Positions 38,058-47,025 of a stretch of DNA of 64,000 nucleotides are shown here, one piece after another. Source of the stretch: Beijerinckia indica subsp. indica ATCC 9039. GTDB lineage: Bacteria; Pseudomonadota; Alphaproteobacteria; Rhizobiales; Beijerinckiaceae. The DNA is taken from contig NC_010581.1 of assembly GCF_000019845.1 (NCBI RefSeq), positions 3,863,501 through 3,927,500 on the forward strand. The letters run 5' to 3'. The position numbers and the translations under genes were made by a program. Below the pieces are notes generated by a model. That model was not told where the DNA came from and ran no database searches. It worked only from the letters and a program-made list of their open reading frames with translations. The stretch's first letter is position 1. Each line of letters begins with the position of its first letter.

Positions 38058-39818
38058 TCACTTGGCAGCGACCGAGCCCCGTAAATCCTTGCGCAAAACC
38101 TTGCCAAGCATGGATTTCGGCAGAGACTCTCGAAATTCGACATGGCGCGGCAGCTTGTAGCTTGCCAATTCGCGGCGGCACCAGTGCCGGATCTTTTCCT
38201 CATTGACCAAAGAAGTAGACCGCACGACGAAGGCTTTCGGAACTTCTCCCGCGATCGGATCCGGCACGCCGACCACACAACATTCCACGACGCCCGGGCA
38301 TCGAGAAAGAACCGCCTCGATCTCGCTTGGATAGACATTGAACCCGGAAACAAGGATCATGTCCTTGAGACGGTCGATCAAGGTGAAATAGCCCTCTTCA
38401 TCCATGGTCGCGAGATCGCCCGTATGCAGCCAGCCGCCACGCAAGGCATGAGCGGTTTCCTCCTTTTGCCGCCAATAGCCGAGCATGACCTGAGGCCCGC
38501 GCAGAACGAGTTCGCCGGCCGTGCCGCACGGGACGTCGTGATCGTTCTCATCGACGCATTTGACCTCGGTGTCCGGCAAGGCGACGCCGATCGACCCCGG
38601 TTTCGGGCGTGGGACAGGATTGAAGGTCACAACGGGCGAGGCCTCGGTCAGCCCATAACCCTCGATCACCGGACTGCCGACGCAATCTTCCCAATCGCGG
38701 GCGACATCCACCTGCAAGGCCGTGCCTCCCGCCCAGGAAAGGCGAAGGGAAGGAGGCGGCGCATCACGGAACCAGGCCTCGTTCACGAGTCCCCTGAAGA
38801 GCGGATTGACACCAGTCATCAAGGTGATCGGGAGGTGTTTGAAAGCGGAGCGCAAATTGCCGAGCGGACGCGGATTGGGGATGAGAATATTGCGGCCGCC
38901 GACCGAGAACAGGCCCAGCAAATTCACTGTGAAAGCGAAGATGTGATAGAGCGGCAGGACGGTCAACATGACATCCTCCTCATTCACATCATAGGCCGCC
39001 GAACTCATGAATTGCGCGACATTCATGAGCAGATTGTAATGGCTCAGCATGGCGCCCTTGCTCACACCGGTCGTGCCGCCGGTATATTGCAGACAGGCAA
39101 TCGTCTCGGGCGACAAGGTTGCCGCGTGAGCCGCGCGTTCGGCACCATTGGTGATCAAGGCCGCGCCGTCCCGCAGCACCGAGGCGAAACTCATGCTGTC
39201 AAGGCTATGCCGCGGGATCTCGCTGCGAATATGTTTCTGCACGAGGGAGATCAAAAGCTTCCGTGGCCAGGAAAAACACTCCGCGACCGAGGCAATGATA
39301 ACGGTCGGATAGGGCAGGCCCTGGAGCGCCGCTTCGAGCCGGTCCGCGATCATGTCGAGCACGACGACAACGGAGGGTTCCGCGTCTTTGACGACATACG
39401 AGATTTCCGCCGCGGTGTAGAGCGGATTGACATTGACGAGAATACAACCCGCCTTGAACGTCCCGAAGGCTACAATGGGATAAGCGAGGCCATTGGGCAT
39501 GAGGACCATGATCCTCTCCCCCGGCTGCACGCCGAGTTCGCCGCGCAGGAACGCCGCAAAGGCATTGGAGCGATCCTCGACCTCCTGAAAGCTGAGCGTG
39601 GCGCTCATGCCATTGGGCAGAATCGTCGTAAAGGCCGGTGCATCACCCCGCCGGCGCGCCAAATCCTCGGTCATGTCGCCGAGGAGGTGATAGGGTGTCG
39701 TGATATTGGGCGTGGTGACGGGATTCTCCCCTTTGTTCGGCCTGCTCCAATCAGCACGGCCCTTGACGACATCGTCTTGTTTTCGGCCGTCTCGCTTTTG
39801 AATGGCTAGCCTGCCCAT
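38058..39818 (-). CDS. fadD: Long-chain acyl-CoA synthetase FadD
   Basis: 586-aa AMP-forming ligase activating fatty acids to acyl-CoA. The P-loop is YTGGTTGVSKGAM. Further motifs are GYGLTEASPVV, the adenylation motif WLHTGDLATMDEEGYF, and the FACS signature around LKDMILVSGFNVYPSEIE; the catalytic lysine is near the end (KSMLGKVLRKDL). ATG at 39818 is chosen for AGAGGGA six bases upstream. A longer frame to 39938 exists but would give an unusual polar leader. Repeat copy B lies 174 bp upstream. Confidence 0.92.
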   Translation of the reverse strand: MGRLAIQKRDGRKQDDVVKGRADWSRPNKGENPVTTPNITTPYHLLGDMTEDLARRRGDAPAFTTILPNGMSATLSFQEVEDRSNAFAAFLRGELGVQPGERIMVLMPNGLAYPIVAFGTFKAGCILVNVNPLYTAAEISYVVKDAEPSVVVVLDMIADRLEAALQGLPYPTVIIASVAECFSWPRKLLISLVQKHIRSEIPRHSLDSMSFASVLRDGAALITNGAERAAHAATLSPETIACLQYTGGTTGVSKGAMLSHYNLLMNVAQFMSSAAYDVNEEDVMLTVLPLYHIFAFTVNLLGLFSVGGRNILIPNPRPLGNLRSAFKHLPITLMTGVNPLFRGLVNEAWFRDAPPPSLRLSWAGGTALQVDVARDWEDCVGSPVIEGYGLTEASPVVTFNPVPRPKPGSIGVALPDTEVKCVDENDHDVPCGTAGELVLRGPQVMLGYWRQKEETAHALRGGWLHTGDLATMDEEGYFTLIDRLKDMILVSGFNVYPSEIEAVLSRCPGVVECCVVGVPDPIAGEVPKAFVVRSTSLVNEEKIRHWCRRELASYKLPRHVEFRESLPKSMLGKVLRKDLRGSVAAK

Positions 39819-39991
39819 AGCGTTCCCTCTGTTACATGGCGCCCTTGTGGCCGGCGTGCTTTTTTCAGGATGTTCGATGTCCCTGAAATCCGCGCCGTTC
39901 TTCATTGTTGTCCGGCCCTCTTGAAGGGCCTCTTTCAACGAGGCAGAATTTTTTCTATACCGGCAAGCCTGGAAAAAGAACGATCCCCCTT

Positions 39992-40105
39992 ATACCAAAG
40001 GTCATAATAGATGACCTTTGGACCGCTCTTGAATTTTCGCTCTCGCTTTGAAAAAGCGAAAATTCAAGAAAGGAACCAAAGGTCGTTCTTCACGACCTTT
40101 GGTAT
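39992..40105. repeat. 114-bp triple-hairpin repeat, copy B
   Basis: Same length and ends (ATACCAA/TTGGTAT) as copies A and C. Here hairpin 1 has the arm core CCAAAGG paired with CCTTTGG, where A and C have CCAACGG with CCGTTGG, so the pair is preserved by two changes. Hairpins 2 and 3 are perfect. It lies in the divergent gap between fadD (-) and the small membrane gene at 40171 (+). Confidence 0.9.
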
Positions 40106-40170
40106 TATGGGCGGCGCGGCGGATAAGGTGAGCCGTAACCTCACTCCATCAAACGACAAGGACATCAGCA

Positions 40171-40419
40171 TTGGCCTCCTCGGCGGAAACGACAAAAACG
40201 ATCAACTGGCTGCATGTCTCGACCTTGGTCGCCGTGGCTATCTTGGTCGGTACCGAAATGGTGGGTGCATCCTGGGCAGCGGGTTGGGCACTCGGTGGTC
40301 TCCTGCAGCTCGATCCAATGATCAGCCGTGCCATCGAAATCCTTTTCGCCCTCTGCGGTTTCGTCCTTTTATTTTATTTTATGCGCACCGCGATAAAGAA
40401 CGAGCCGATTCGCGATTGA
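40171..40419 (+). CDS. Small two-helix membrane protein
   Basis: 82 aa. TTG start with AAGGA eight bases upstream. Two hydrophobic helices (about 15-45 and 53-72, ending FYFMRTAIKNEPIRD). No family recognised. It is codirectional with opgD 77 bp downstream. Its coding potential rests on the ribosome-binding site and typical membrane-protein composition. Confidence 0.6.
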   Translation: MASSAETTKTINWLHVSTLVAVAILVGTEMVGASWAAGWALGGLLQLDPMISRAIEILFALCGFVLLFYFMRTAIKNEPIRD

Positions 40420-40508
40420 GCCTCCAGCTCTCGCTTTGCAGTCAGAGACTATTCAGTATAGTTTGTTAGAATCACTCAGGCTTTCCCTTTCTCCGATTGA
40501 ATGGAAGC

Positions 40509-42146
40509 ATGAGCGGAAAATCATTTGAGTCCGAGAGCGTTGGCTTGTGCCGGCACCGCCGCGACGTCTTGAAAGCCCTGACGGCTTTCGGTCTCCTGTC
40601 CCAAAGTTCGGCTTTTCTTCGCGCTGATCCCGCGAAAAACCCCTCACAACTGGGATTACGGCTTGGACCAGCCGAGCCCTTTTCTTTCACCCTCTTGAAG
40701 GATCTGGCGCGTCGACGCGCCGCCGCCCCCTATTCGCCACCCCCGGAAATCGATCCCGATATCATCGCTCAACTCGGTTATGACGCCTGGGGCGAGATTA
40801 GTTTCGACATGGATCACGCCTTATTCGCCGAAGGGCCCGGTCGCTTTCCGGTCAGTTTCTTCCCGCTCGGCAATTTCTTCCACAAATCGGTCGCGATGCA
40901 TGTCGTCGCAAATGGCACGGCGCGAGAGATCCTTTATGATCCCTCTTACTTCCAAATGCCGGCGGACTCACCGGCGCGGCGCCTGTCGCCAAACGCCGGC
41001 TTTGCCGGTCTGCGCATCCAGGAGGCCCGCGATGGTGCCCTTGATTGGCGCCATAATGATTGGGTAGCCTTTCTCGGCGCGTCCTATTTCCGGGCGATCG
41101 GCGCCCTGCATCAATATGGCCTTTCGGCGCGTGCTGCCGCTCTCGACGTCGCAGTCGCCGGCCATGCCGAGGAATTTCCCGATTTCACGGGTTTCTTCAT
41201 CGAACAGGATGAGACCCGCGACGGCCTGACGATCTATGCGCTGCTGGAAAGCCCTTCGCTAACGGGCGCCTGCCGCTTTGTCCTGACGCGCGATAAAGGC
41301 GTCACGATGCATGTGGACCAGACGCTCTCTATCCGTAAGCCCGTCACCCGTTTCGGTCTCGCGCCCCTGACTTCGATGTTCTGGTTCTCCGAAACCGTCA
41401 AGCCGACCGCCGTCGATTGGCGACCGGAAGTGCATGATTCCGATGGGCTTGCGATCTTCACGGGCAATGGCGAGCACCTCTGGCGGCCGCTCAACAATCC
41501 GCCGCGCACCATGGTCTCCTCGTTTATCGATCAGCATCCGCGCGGCTTCGGCCTGTTGCAGCGGGATCGCATTTTCGATCACTACTTGGACGGGGTGCGC
41601 TATGATCTCCGTCCGAGCCTCTGGGTCGAGCCCCTGGGCGAGTGGGGCAAAGGCGCGGTCCAGCTCGTCGAAATTCCGACCAACGACGAAATCCACGACA
41701 ATATCGTCGTCATGTGGGTGCCGGAGCAGCCCATGACGGCCGGAACCGAATTAAACCTCGCCTATAAACTCTATTGGCAGGCCGATGAGCCCTTTCCGAG
41801 CCCGCTTGCACGCTGCATCGCGACACGGCTCGGCAATGGCGGGCAGCCTGGCCAACCACGGCCGAAAAGCATCCGCAAATTCATGGTCGAATTTTTGGGC
41901 GGCCCCCTCAAGGACCTCCTTCCCGGTGAAAAGCCAGAGGCCGTTCTCTGGGCCTCGCGCGGCGGCTTTTCCTATATTTTTACCGAAGCCGTGCCCGATG
42001 ACGTGCCGGGCCATTGGCGGGCGCAATTCGACTTCACCGACAGCGCCCCGGCCGACACAAACGATCCCGTCGAAATGCGCCTCTATCTCAAAACCGGCAA
42101 CAAAGTGCTGAGCGAGACCTGGGCCTTTCAATATCACCCGTTCTGA
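40509..42146 (+). CDS. opgD: Periplasmic glucan biosynthesis protein OpgD
   Basis: About 545 aa. Acts in the periplasm on osmoregulated periplasmic glucans. A twin-arginine signal is visible (RHRRDVLKAL), which points to OpgD and not the Sec-exported OpgG. The MdoG-family body includes LGYDAWGEISFDMDHALF, RFPVSFFPLGNFFHKSV, FLGASYFRAIGALHQYGLSARA and the glucan-binding segment PTNDEIHDNIVVMW. Start could be TTG 40497 or ATG 40509. No opgH synthase is adjacent, so the glucan polymerase must be elsewhere. Confidence 0.88.
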   Translation: MSGKSFESESVGLCRHRRDVLKALTAFGLLSQSSAFLRADPAKNPSQLGLRLGPAEPFSFTLLKDLARRRAAAPYSPPPEIDPDIIAQLGYDAWGEISFDMDHALFAEGPGRFPVSFFPLGNFFHKSVAMHVVANGTAREILYDPSYFQMPADSPARRLSPNAGFAGLRIQEARDGALDWRHNDWVAFLGASYFRAIGALHQYGLSARAAALDVAVAGHAEEFPDFTGFFIEQDETRDGLTIYALLESPSLTGACRFVLTRDKGVTMHVDQTLSIRKPVTRFGLAPLTSMFWFSETVKPTAVDWRPEVHDSDGLAIFTGNGEHLWRPLNNPPRTMVSSFIDQHPRGFGLLQRDRIFDHYLDGVRYDLRPSLWVEPLGEWGKGAVQLVEIPTNDEIHDNIVVMWVPEQPMTAGTELNLAYKLYWQADEPFPSPLARCIATRLGNGGQPGQPRPKSIRKFMVEFLGGPLKDLLPGEKPEAVLWASRGGFSYIFTEAVPDDVPGHWRAQFDFTDSAPADTNDPVEMRLYLKTGNKVLSETWAFQYHPF

Positions 42147-42315
42147 GGGCACCCTTTGGCTCTCCGAGGTTTTTTGTATGGGCCTTGTCGCAACTGGTGT
42201 TTGAAACGGTTTCACGCTAGAGGGAAAGCTTGTTTGATTGATATATGCCCTCCGGTAGGCCGTGGCACTGCCAAGCCTTGGAGAAGCATGCAGGAGACCC
42301 TCATCAGGAGACCCC

Positions 42316-42729
42316 ATGGCGCGCGCGCTTACGGCCTATCTGGCCCGCAAGGATGTTCCAGACCGCAAAAGCCTGCAAAAGGCTCTCGATGCCCTCAAGC
42401 TCAAGATCACTCTCGATGATGGCTATGCGCCGTTCAAATCGGTGAGCTATCTGCCCTGCACCTTCGATGGCGAGGATGCGGGCTTCGATATCCGTTTTCA
42501 GGACGCGCCAGCTGACCCCGCTCCCAATCTCAAGGCAGCGCTCGGGGAGCAAGACACCGCAATCGCCTTTCGCTGGGGTGGGGATATTCGTGAACAGGCC
42601 TGTGTCATGGCCGTCTGCACCGCGCTGGCGCGCGATTTCGGCGCCATCGTACATGAGGATGAGGGCGACAAGATCATCGCCAGCGACGATCTTTTCAAAA
42701 AAGCGAAAAACGCCGCCGATTCCCTGTAG
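42316..42729 (+). CDS. Conserved-looking hypothetical protein
   Basis: 137 aa starting ATG at 42316, with AGGAG five bases upstream. Predicted soluble alpha/beta protein: ALTAYLARKDVPDRKSLQ, then GYAPFKSVSYLPCTFDGE, then two helices and an acidic-basic C-terminus. Family not recognised. Codon use matches neighbours. It precedes the IclR gene by 70 bp. Confidence 0.7.
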   Translation: MARALTAYLARKDVPDRKSLQKALDALKLKITLDDGYAPFKSVSYLPCTFDGEDAGFDIRFQDAPADPAPNLKAALGEQDTAIAFRWGGDIREQACVMAVCTALARDFGAIVHEDEGDKIIASDDLFKKAKNAADSL

Positions 42730-42799
42730 ACTTAATGAGATGGAGGAAACCGGGAGCGGTGGGAACGAACCACCGCTGTGGTTCGGGAGGAGATTTGCT

Positions 42800-43621
42800 T
42801 TGGGTCCTGCGATCAAGAGGCCGCGCGGTCGGCCTCCTGCCGTTTTAAAAACGCCTGTGGCCTCGGTGGTGCAATCGCTCGACCGTGCCTTGACCCTGAT
42901 CGAACTCGTCGCCCAATCGGACGGTATCGGTCTGACCACTCTGTCGCAACGCGCCGATATGCCGCCGTCCACCGTCCATCGCCTGTTGATGACGCTGGCG
43001 GCGCATGGCTTCGTCGAAATGCATGAGCAGGATCAACGCTGGAGCATTGGCGTCGAGGCCTTTCGCGCCGGCATGGCGTTTCAGCGCCGCAATAATGCCG
43101 TCACGCTCGGCCGACCGGTCATGCAGGAATTGATGGAGCTTTCCGGCGAGACCGCCAATATCGGCATTTTCGAGGGCGGCGAAGTGGTCTTCGTCACCCA
43201 GGTCGAGAGTTACGATCCGATTCGCGCCTTTTTTCGCGCCGGCGAGCGGCGTTCCGCCCATGCTTCGGGAATCGGCAAAGCCATGCTCGCGCATATGCCC
43301 CGCGAGACCATCGAGCGCGTGATCCAGCAGAAGGGCCTGCCAGCCTTTACCGAAAATACGATCACCGATCCCACGTCTCTGTTCATCGATCTCGAAAACA
43401 TCCAGCAACGCGGCTATGCGATCGACAATCAGGAGCGCAATCTCGGGATGCGCTGCATCGCCGCCGCGATCTTCAACGAATTCGGAGAGGCGGTAGCCGG
43501 AGTCTCCGTGTCAGGGCCAGCCTCCAGGCTCTCCGATGAGCGGATCGACGTGTTGGGGCCACAAGTCCGGCAGGGCGCGGCCAAGATTACCCGGCTCATC
43601 GGCGGTCTCGAGAAGGCGTGA
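42800..43621 (+). CDS. IclR-family transcriptional regulator
   Basis: 273 aa. TTG at 42800 is chosen for the strong GGGAGGAG (42785-42792) a few bases upstream. N-terminal RPRGRP basic tail, then winged helix (VQSLDRALTLIELV to STVHRLLMTLAAHGFVE) and the effector-binding GAF-like domain (ANIGIFEGGEVVFVTQVES to GMRCIAAAIFNEFG). It resembles regulators of small organic acid metabolism such as BhcR by eye. Target genes are not obvious from the neighbourhood. Confidence 0.87.
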   Translation: MGPAIKRPRGRPPAVLKTPVASVVQSLDRALTLIELVAQSDGIGLTTLSQRADMPPSTVHRLLMTLAAHGFVEMHEQDQRWSIGVEAFRAGMAFQRRNNAVTLGRPVMQELMELSGETANIGIFEGGEVVFVTQVESYDPIRAFFRAGERRSAHASGIGKAMLAHMPRETIERVIQQKGLPAFTENTITDPTSLFIDLENIQQRGYAIDNQERNLGMRCIAAAIFNEFGEAVAGVSVSGPASRLSDERIDVLGPQVRQGAAKITRLIGGLEKA

Positions 43622-43630
43622 CATCCGCCT

Positions 43631-43843
43631 TCACGAAGCGTCGGCTGGTCGTTCCGGCAAAGCGGCAACGAGACGGCAACCGTCGAAAACTTCCAACCTT
43701 CGCCCATCATGCAATGTTTCAGCGGCGGCGATCGCCTCGGCATCGGTCTGGCACGCCTTCAACACTTTCGACTTTTTGATCTTGCCCGCTTCATCGAGAA
43801 AGAAGGCGCGGTAATCCGGTCCTTCCGAAGGACAATCCGACAT
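43631..43843 (-). CDS. Small hypothetical protein
   Basis: 70 aa: YRAFFLDEAGKIKKSKVLKA then a helix DAEAIAAAETL and a strand LEVFDGCRLVAAL. The pattern (F-L-D-x-x-G, then E-A, then E-V-F/W-D-G-x-R-L-V-A) is common in small Rhizobiales proteins of unknown function. Convergent with the IclR gene. Confidence 0.65.
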   Translation of the reverse strand: MSDCPSEGPDYRAFFLDEAGKIKKSKVLKACQTDAEAIAAAETLHDGRRLEVFDGCRLVAALPERPADAS

Positions 43844-43905
43844 ATCTATTCCCCGCTCTTCAAAGCGCGCCGCACATCACGATCCCGAACAGCCTGGCAG
43901 CCCGA

Positions 43906-44826
43906 TCACACGGGCACGGCGCCCCGGTCACCAATCGTCTTTCCATCGGCCAGCAAGCCCCAGGCCGAGGCTTTGATGCGCGGCTCGGCGCCCGTCCCCT
44001 CGATCGCGAACAGATGATAGGCGGCATAGCGATAAGGTGACCCGCGCACGAGCGAGGCGGAAGGCACGCCGACGATGGGCACGCGCCGGCCTTTCGGTCC
44101 CGTCAGATAGGTCACCGAGGGGCGATGTTCATGCCCATGCAGGATCAATTCGGCGCCAACGCGTCCGATCATTTCCGCGAAAGGACGAGCGTCCACAAGG
44201 CCGCGCCCGAATTTGCCTTCCGCCCAGGGCGGGTGATGCAGCATGATGACGCGGATACAATTTTGCGCCGCCGCCTCCTTCAGCAGAGTCTCGGCGCCGG
44301 CAAGCTGCTGTCTGCCGAGGCGACCGGAGGCGATGAAGGGTGGCATGGGAACGCCCGAAGCGAGGCCTATGAGAGCGACGGGCCCTCGCCGACGCAAATA
44401 GGGATAAAGCGCCGTCGCCATGGACTGTCCAAAGGGAAGAGACTCCCCAAGGGGATGCTCTCCAGCCGTCCAGGGCTTGAAGGTCCGCGCGAGATCCGGC
44501 AGAGCGCCGCGCACATAGGCATCATGATTGCCTGGCACGAAACTAACGTTTTCGGGTTGCCCCAGGCTTTCGAGCCAGAGCCGGCCGAGCGGGAATTCCG
44601 CGGCGAGCCCGAGGTTCAAAATATCCCCCGTCACTGCGATATGATCGGGATGATGGCTTTTAAGATCCGCGACCAGACGGCCGAGCGTCTCCATATCGTG
44701 AGCGGTGGAGCGTCCACGCTGCCAGTTCAGATAACCGGTCAGCCTTTTGCCAAGCAATTCGCGGCGGCGCGGCACCGGCAAGGGACCGATATGCGGATCA
44801 GATAAATGCGCGAGCAGAAAGGTCAC
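43906..44826 (-). CDS. Calcineurin-like metallophosphoesterase
   Basis: 306 aa. All five phosphoesterase blocks are visible: HLSDPHIG, VTGDILN, VPGNHDAY, MLHHPPW and LHGHEHR. It may act as a nucleotide phosphodiesterase or phosphatase; the substrate cannot be told. The conserved C-terminal segment SPYRYAAYHLFAIEG is typical of the Rhizobiales group. No partner genes nearby. Confidence 0.88.
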   Translation of the reverse strand: MTFLLAHLSDPHIGPLPVPRRRELLGKRLTGYLNWQRGRSTAHDMETLGRLVADLKSHHPDHIAVTGDILNLGLAAEFPLGRLWLESLGQPENVSFVPGNHDAYVRGALPDLARTFKPWTAGEHPLGESLPFGQSMATALYPYLRRRGPVALIGLASGVPMPPFIASGRLGRQQLAGAETLLKEAAAQNCIRVIMLHHPPWAEGKFGRGLVDARPFAEMIGRVGAELILHGHEHRPSVTYLTGPKGRRVPIVGVPSASLVRGSPYRYAAYHLFAIEGTGAEPRIKASAWGLLADGKTIGDRGAVPV

Positions 44827-44920
44827 GCCAGCCTCACGAGGGACATTTCCCGATCATATCTCTAGTATCCACCCTCATTGAAGCGCGACGTGTTGCGGTT
44901 CAATGAGGACAAGTGGATAA

Positions 44921-44952
44921 GTTTAAAAAGTGACGGTTCGAGAATCTGTGAT
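44921..44952 (+). repeat. 32-bp inverted repeat, left copy
   Basis: Matches the reverse complement of 50004-50035 at 30 of 32 positions (they differ only at two central bases, GT against TA). It lies between the metallophosphoesterase and mbfA genes. A hairpin CCTCATTGAA/TTCAATGAGG (44873-44909) sits just before it. Confidence 0.7.
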
Positions 44953-44960
44953 TTCGATCC

Positions 44961-44986
44961 TAAGCAAACTGTTCCAAGTTTGCTTA
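44961..44986 (-). terminator. Hairpin downstream of mbfA
   Basis: Perfect 10-bp stem TAAGCAAACT (44961-44970) and AGTTTGCTTA (44977-44986), 6-nt loop. It lies about 45 bp past the mbfA stop on the minus strand. No T-tract. Confidence 0.5.
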
Positions 44987-45031
44987 CACTTAAAATTCTT
45001 GGCAGCATTGGTTTTAACCACGCAAGGCTGC

Positions 45032-46003
45032 TTAGGCCCCGCCGATGAGAATGCCCGTGATCAACACGATCAAACCGCCAACGATGACCTGCAGGACGGC
45101 GCGGAGGAAGGGCGTCTTCATGTAACGGGTGCGCATGAAGGCAATCGCCCAGAGTTCGAAGAAGACCACGACGCCAGCAATGCTGGTGGCGATCAGAAAG
45201 GCATTCGGCCATTCGTCGGGCACAAGATAGGGGAGCGTATGGCCAAGCCCCCCGATCGTCGTCATCAGGCCGCAGGCGAGGCCGCGCAGAAGCGGCGCGC
45301 CGCGCCCAGTCATGGTGCCGTCATCGGACAGCGCCTCAGCAAAGCCCATGCTGACGCCGCCACCCAGCGAAGCGGCAAGACCGACGAGAAACGTCTTCCA
45401 ATTATTATGCGTCGCAAAAGCCGCGGCGAACAAAGGCGCCAGCGTCGAGACCGAACCATCCATCAGCCCAGCGAGGCCCGGCTGCACATATTGCAGGACG
45501 AAGAGACGCGCATGCGTCATTTCCTCGGTCTTGCGCGCATCGACGGTCAGATATTTGGTCTCGAGATCGGCGGCGATTTCCTCATGCGTCATTTCGGTCT
45601 GGGCCAGTTCGCGCAGCAATTGCCGCACCGCCGGGTCCTTGGCGCTGGCCGCCGCCTTGACATAGAAACTCGCCGCTTCCGCCTCGCGGATCTCAGCCTC
45701 ACGGCGGATCGTGTCGAGCGAAAGATTGCGGGTCAACCAGACCGGCGGCCGCTTGATGAAGAAATTGACGTCCCCCTTGCTGATCGGGACGAGTTCGGGA
45801 CCGAATTTGTCCTTGTAAAGCTCATTGAGCATTTCGCGATGGGTGGCTTCGGTCTGCGCCATTTCCGCGAAAACCTTCGCCGTCGCTGGATAACGGTCGG
45901 CAAGATCCTCTGCAAATGTCGAATAGACGCGATTGTCTTCTTCTTCCCCCGCAATGGCCAGGCAGAGAATCTCGCGTTCGCTCAATTCAGAAAAATTTTT
46001 CAC
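45032..46003 (-). CDS. mbfA: Ferritin-like/VIT1 membrane iron exporter MbfA
   Basis: 323 aa. The N-terminal rubrerythrin/ferritin-like four-helix domain (about 1-160) has di-iron ligands in EEEDNRVY, EATHREML, EAEAASFY and EMTHEEI. The C-terminal VIT1/CCC1-type transporter part (about 170-323) has several membrane helices with GLAGLMDGSVSTLAP and GGVSMGFAEAL. This fusion matches MbfA (membrane-bound ferritin), an iron exporter regulated by Irr in Bradyrhizobium and Agrobacterium. No clear Irr box (ICE) was seen upstream. Confidence 0.9.
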   Translation of the reverse strand: MKNFSELSEREILCLAIAGEEEDNRVYSTFAEDLADRYPATAKVFAEMAQTEATHREMLNELYKDKFGPELVPISKGDVNFFIKRPPVWLTRNLSLDTIRREAEIREAEAASFYVKAAASAKDPAVRQLLRELAQTEMTHEEIAADLETKYLTVDARKTEEMTHARLFVLQYVQPGLAGLMDGSVSTLAPLFAAAFATHNNWKTFLVGLAASLGGGVSMGFAEALSDDGTMTGRGAPLLRGLACGLMTTIGGLGHTLPYLVPDEWPNAFLIATSIAGVVVFFELWAIAFMRTRYMKTPFLRAVLQVIVGGLIVLITGILIGGA

Positions 46004-46241
46004 GCATCCCGCCCCTATTCAGCCCTCACGCACTAAAATAGGACGAGGGCTCTCCTGGCTAGACATGCCGTCCGCGTGCCACGCGATTCTTCTTCTCCCC
46101 AAAGATATGCGCGGCCTCGAAATGGGAAGCATGCTTTGCGGTTTGTAAGCCTTCTGCCTTGATCATTCAATTTTTCCGAAATGCTTTCAGCGAATTTCAA
46201 GAATTCACCGCCAATTTGGCGATGCAAGGAGTTTTCGATTC

Positions 46242-46781
46242 ATGTCGAACCGCGCACTTTGGCGGGTGTTTTCTCATTTTCCGGTGATCCTTTCGGCCAT
46301 TGCCGACAAAAAGCGGAGATCCGCCGCCCGATCCGGCAGTTCTTATGGTTCCGCTTCCAGCACGAACCGGGGCGAGCATCCGGCACCGAGCCTTGGTGTG
46401 CGTGGCCTGGTCTTCGATCACGACGCACGTGTTCTTCTAGTCCGCCGCAAAGGCATAGCCGGATGGTATTTGCCGGGTGGCCCTGTCCATCGCGGTGAAA
46501 GTGTCGTCTCGGCCCTGGCGAGACATCTCGAGGCCGAAATCGATTTTCAGATACCTGACGTCCCGCTGCTCCATGGCCTCTTTCATCATCCGCGCGCGCG
46601 GAGCCATGTCGCTTGCTATATCCTCTTATGGCCACATTCCGGCATCGAGCCGCGCATTGGTCGTGCCCTGGAAGAAGCACGATTTTATGCCTCAACGGAT
46701 CTGCCCGCGACGGTCAGCGGCCCCGCTCGAGCCCGGATCGAAGAGACCGCATCCGAGGCCCCGCCAGCCTTGGACTGGTGA
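46242..46781 (+). CDS. Nudix-domain protein with a degenerate Nudix box
   Basis: 179 aa. The Nudix fold is recognisable in GVRGLVFDHDARVLLVRRKGIAGWYLPGGPVHRGE. The box GX5EX7REUXEEXGU is only partly kept: G and the first E are present, but the REXXEE part reads RHLEAEI, so one of the metal-binding glutamates is missing. Catalysis is doubtful or altered. The N-terminal 50 residues are basic and low-complexity. Start near 46242 is uncertain. Confidence 0.75.
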   Translation: MSNRALWRVFSHFPVILSAIADKKRRSAARSGSSYGSASSTNRGEHPAPSLGVRGLVFDHDARVLLVRRKGIAGWYLPGGPVHRGESVVSALARHLEAEIDFQIPDVPLLHGLFHHPRARSHVACYILLWPHSGIEPRIGRALEEARFYASTDLPATVSGPARARIEETASEAPPALDW

Positions 46782-47025
46782 ACAAAAGCGCGTCCAAATC
46801 ATTCTCCCTGCCGAACCGAAGGCCCGACCGCCGCAGCAGTCCTAAAGCGGACGAAGCCGGAGTCCCCTTAACCCAGTTTGGTCAGCTCGGCTTGATCACT
46901 CAGCGTGACAAATTTATTGGCCCTTGCAGGATCATCAAAAAAACGTGAACTTGCGCCGAGAGGGCCATAATCGGTGCCTCCAGACGGTCAGCAACAAGAC
47001 CGCCGGTATTTAAGGGAGAATGCTC

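Noticed and set aside
38142..39809. 555-codon open frame opposite fadD
   Set aside because: Antisense to a fully supported acyl-CoA synthetase; composition typical of a complementary-strand shadow.
40011..40469. Open frame reading through repeat copy B (and similar frame at 53009 through copy C)
   Set aside because: The shared peptide arises because the repeat copies themselves are alike. The frames diverge at once outside the repeat, so this is not protein conservation.
46004..46241. Irr/ICE box upstream of mbfA
   Set aside because: No convincing TTTAGAA-type dyad could be found, so regulation by Irr is left as family knowledge only.
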